The position numbers and the translations under genes were made by a program. From Chitinophaga varians (GTDB lineage Bacteria > Bacteroidota > Bacteroidia > Chitinophagales > Chitinophagaceae), in NCBI RefSeq assembly GCF_014529945.1, contig NZ_JACVFB010000001.1, positions 620,001 to 684,000 of the forward strand: a DNA stretch of 64,000 bases, in the 5' to 3' direction. This document shows positions 62,846-64,000 of this stretch, in pieces. Positions within the stretch are counted from its first letter, which is position 1, and the number at the start of each line of letters is the position of its first letter. A model generated the notes under the pieces. That model was not told the origin of the DNA and did not search any database. It saw nothing but the letters and a program-made list of their open reading frames with translations.

Positions 62846-63337
62846 ATGTCACAGATTCAGGCATTACTCAAAGAAATGGAACAGGAAGCAGCGACTACCC
62901 GCAAAATGCTTTCCCGTATTCCCGAAGATAAATATGACTGGCAACCGCATCCTAAAAGCATGAAGTTATTGCGACTGGCGACCCATGTGGCCGAATTGCC
63001 GGGTTGGGTAACAATGACGCTGAATACCTCAGAGCTGGATTTTTCCAAGGGCCAGTACTCGCCGGTAGTGGTGAAGGACGCCGCGGAGCTGATGAATTAC
63101 TTCGAATCTACCCTGGCAGAGGGCAAGCAGCGGCTTGCCGCGGCAACGCCAGCCGAAATGGAAGAAACCTGGGTGCTACGGGATGGTGATACCGTCTTCG
63201 TTACCCAGACCAAAGCCGAATTTATCCGTACGTCCTACAGTCAGATTGTGCACCACAGAGCACAGCTGGGCGTATATCTCCGTCTTCTGGACATACCGAT
63301 CCCCGGCAGCTACGGGCCAAGTGCTGACGAGTATTGA
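62846..63337 (+). CDS. DinB-family protein
   Basis: Protein of 163 residues from the ATG at 62846 (MSQIQALLKEMEQEAATTRK); an in-frame ATG-like start at 62795 would lie in the promoter region. DinB four-helix pattern: ATTRKMLSRIPEDKYDWQPHPKS, LRLATHVAELPGWVTM and SQIVHHRAQLGVYLRLLDIPIPGSYGPS. His residues in ATHVAE and VHHRAQ are the likely metal ligands. DinB-like proteins act as thiol-dependent or hydrolytic enzymes; the substrate here is unknown. A TTACTTTG box with TTGTCA upstream (62795-62819) is a possible promoter. Confidence 0.88.
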   Translation: MSQIQALLKEMEQEAATTRKMLSRIPEDKYDWQPHPKSMKLLRLATHVAELPGWVTMTLNTSELDFSKGQYSPVVVKDAAELMNYFESTLAEGKQRLAAATPAEMEETWVLRDGDTVFVTQTKAEFIRTSYSQIVHHRAQLGVYLRLLDIPIPGSYGPSADEY

Positions 63338-63344
63338 TGATGTC

Positions 63345-63386
63345 ACGCCTTTCTGTCGGTTCGGGCTCCGGCGGAAAGGCGTTTTT
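63345..63386 (+). terminator. intrinsic terminator of the DinB-like gene
   Basis: Stem CGCCTTTC/GAAAGGCG with a GC-rich inner loop, then TTTTT. It overlaps the last codon of the convergent SRPBCC gene. Confidence 0.75.
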
Positions 63387-63852
63387 ATGCTGAGCAATAT
63401 TGGACGAACCTGTCCAGAATGAAATCCCATCCTTCGGGGCTGTTCATGGCTTCCCGGTATAATCCCCCTTTCTGTCCGTGCCGCGCGAAATGGCGATGGC
63501 CGAAGTCGATTCTGGTCTTCTCATCACTCTCTTTAAAAAAGTGGAGGAATACTTCACTGGCCTTGTCGGGGTCCGGCTCCGGTGCCCTGTCGGGTCCTAT
63601 CTGCCATAAAAAAGCGATGCTTTCCCCTTCGGTGAGATAGATCACCCGGCCCCAGTCGCACCTGAATTCGTGCGGGCCTGTTTCGGTGCAAAGTCCGTTC
63701 ACCGCCGGGTGGATACGGAGGTTCAGCAGTTTCTCCCCCGACCAGGTGTAGGTTTTGGGCCACCATTCATTGATTTCATAGACGAATTTCGTATAGGCCT
63801 GGTCCGGTGCTACCGGTACCTGCAGGTGCCTGGTGATATTTGATATTTCCAT
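63385..63852 (-). CDS. SRPBCC (AHSA1/START-like) domain protein
   Basis: Protein of 155 residues from the ATG at 63852 (MEISNITRHLQVPVAPDQAY); the longer in-frame start at 63897 overlaps the AraC stop region. SRPBCC fold: an initial strand, AYTKFVYEINEWWPKTYTW, then strands VIYLTEGESIAFLWQIGPDR and ASEVFLHFFKESDEKTRIDFGHRHF, and a last helix GWDFILDRFVQYCS. The WWP and closing GWDxxLxRF segment are standard for the AHSA1-like group. It binds a hydrophobic ligand in this fold; ligand unknown. It is probably in one operon with the AraC regulator upstream. Confidence 0.85.
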   Translation of the reverse strand: MEISNITRHLQVPVAPDQAYTKFVYEINEWWPKTYTWSGEKLLNLRIHPAVNGLCTETGPHEFRCDWGRVIYLTEGESIAFLWQIGPDRAPEPDPDKASEVFLHFFKESDEKTRIDFGHRHFARHGQKGGLYREAMNSPEGWDFILDRFVQYCSA

Positions 63853-63893
63853 GGTTGTCTTCGCACAATTTTCAGGCCGGAGTGTATCCGTTG

Positions 63894-64000
63894 TCACAAC
63901 GCTAATGGACTGCTGCCGGTAAGCGCCTTCGCCTCTTTAGCAAAGTGGGAAAAATCCGTGTAACCAAAATCTTCATAGTAAAAGTTATAGCCCCGTAGTC
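63894..64000 (-). CDS. AraC-family regulator, C-terminal end only (cut by window)
   Basis: Hand translation of the minus strand from 63998 reads LRGYNFYYEDFGYTDFSHFA, continuing KEAKALTGSSPLAL and a TGA stop at 63894. GYTDFSHFAKEAKALTG matches the end of the AraC helix-turn-helix (the GFxDxSHFxRxFKxxxGxSP pattern). The rest lies beyond the right edge. It is on the same strand as the SRPBCC gene that follows, a common pairing. Confidence 0.75.
   Translation of the reverse strand, partial: LRGYNFYYEDFGYTDFSHFAKEAKALTGSSPLAL

Noticed and set aside
1-64000. Prophage
   Set aside because: The contractile-tail genes lack capsid, terminase, portal, lysis and integrase genes and have the eCIS-specific DUF4255, DUF5908, LysM and PAAR set.

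Overview
The window looks like chromosomal DNA of a Bacteroidota bacterium, most likely Chitinophaga or a close relative in the Chitinophagaceae. The evidence is four SusC/SusD outer-membrane uptake pairs, three of them preceded by an ECF sigma factor and a FecR-type anti-sigma gene. Further evidence is orphan MacB/FtsX permeases, many lipoproteins with a Cys lipobox, -7-like promoter boxes close to TAnnTTTG, and very few Shine-Dalgarno sites. No tRNA, rRNA, CRISPR array, integrase or transposase gene was seen.

Positions 1-7218, minus strand: one end of an extracellular contractile injection system (eCIS, PVC/Afp/MAC type). In transcription order it encodes a PAAR tip protein, a DUF4255 cap protein, an unknown protein, one long sheath, two tube proteins, a DUF5908 peptide, a LysM baseplate protein and a VgrG-like spike cut by the window edge. 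Between PAAR and cap lies a non-coding minisatellite of 52-bp units, near-identical in the centre and decayed at both ends.

Positions 7539-16950, minus strand: a regulated uptake locus with sigma factor, FecR, SusC (with STN signalling domain), SusD, an arylsulfotransferase-like lipoprotein and a TsdA-like dihaem cytochrome c lipoprotein. Positions 17102-19021 hold a small secreted protein, a secreted alpha/beta hydrolase and a short orphan gene.

Positions 19369-26048, plus strand: a SusC/SusD pair with a CocE/NonD (X-Pro dipeptidyl-peptidase-like) secreted hydrolase and no linked sigma factor. A repeat element follows at 26172-26862: four 154-bp tandem units between 53-54 bp inverted arms. 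Then come a GNAT acetyltransferase, a membrane protein, a MacB/FtsX permease, a patatin-like lipase and an unknown exported protein.

Positions 32883-39518, plus strand: sigma, FecR, STN-SusC, SusD. Three small exported proteins (39663-41069) sit between two hairpin terminators with nearly the same stem. Positions 41138-47521, minus strand: a third sigma-FecR-SusC-SusD set whose SusC lacks an STN domain. Positions 47650-50334 hold four unknown exported or membrane proteins, two of them tandem paralogues.

Positions 50430-54902, plus strand: aspT-asdA-ansB, a likely asparagine/aspartate-to-alanine pathway. Periplasmic asparaginase would make aspartate, AspT would exchange aspartate for alanine, and the decarboxylase would consume a cytoplasmic proton. 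The remainder holds a second MacB/FtsX permease, a DisA_N-like (DACNV-type) protein, a TonB-dependent receptor, an Rnl5-type RNA ligase, an unknown protein, a DinB-like protein, an SRPBCC protein and the C-terminal end of an AraC-family regulator. All calls were made by reading the sequence; no database search was run.
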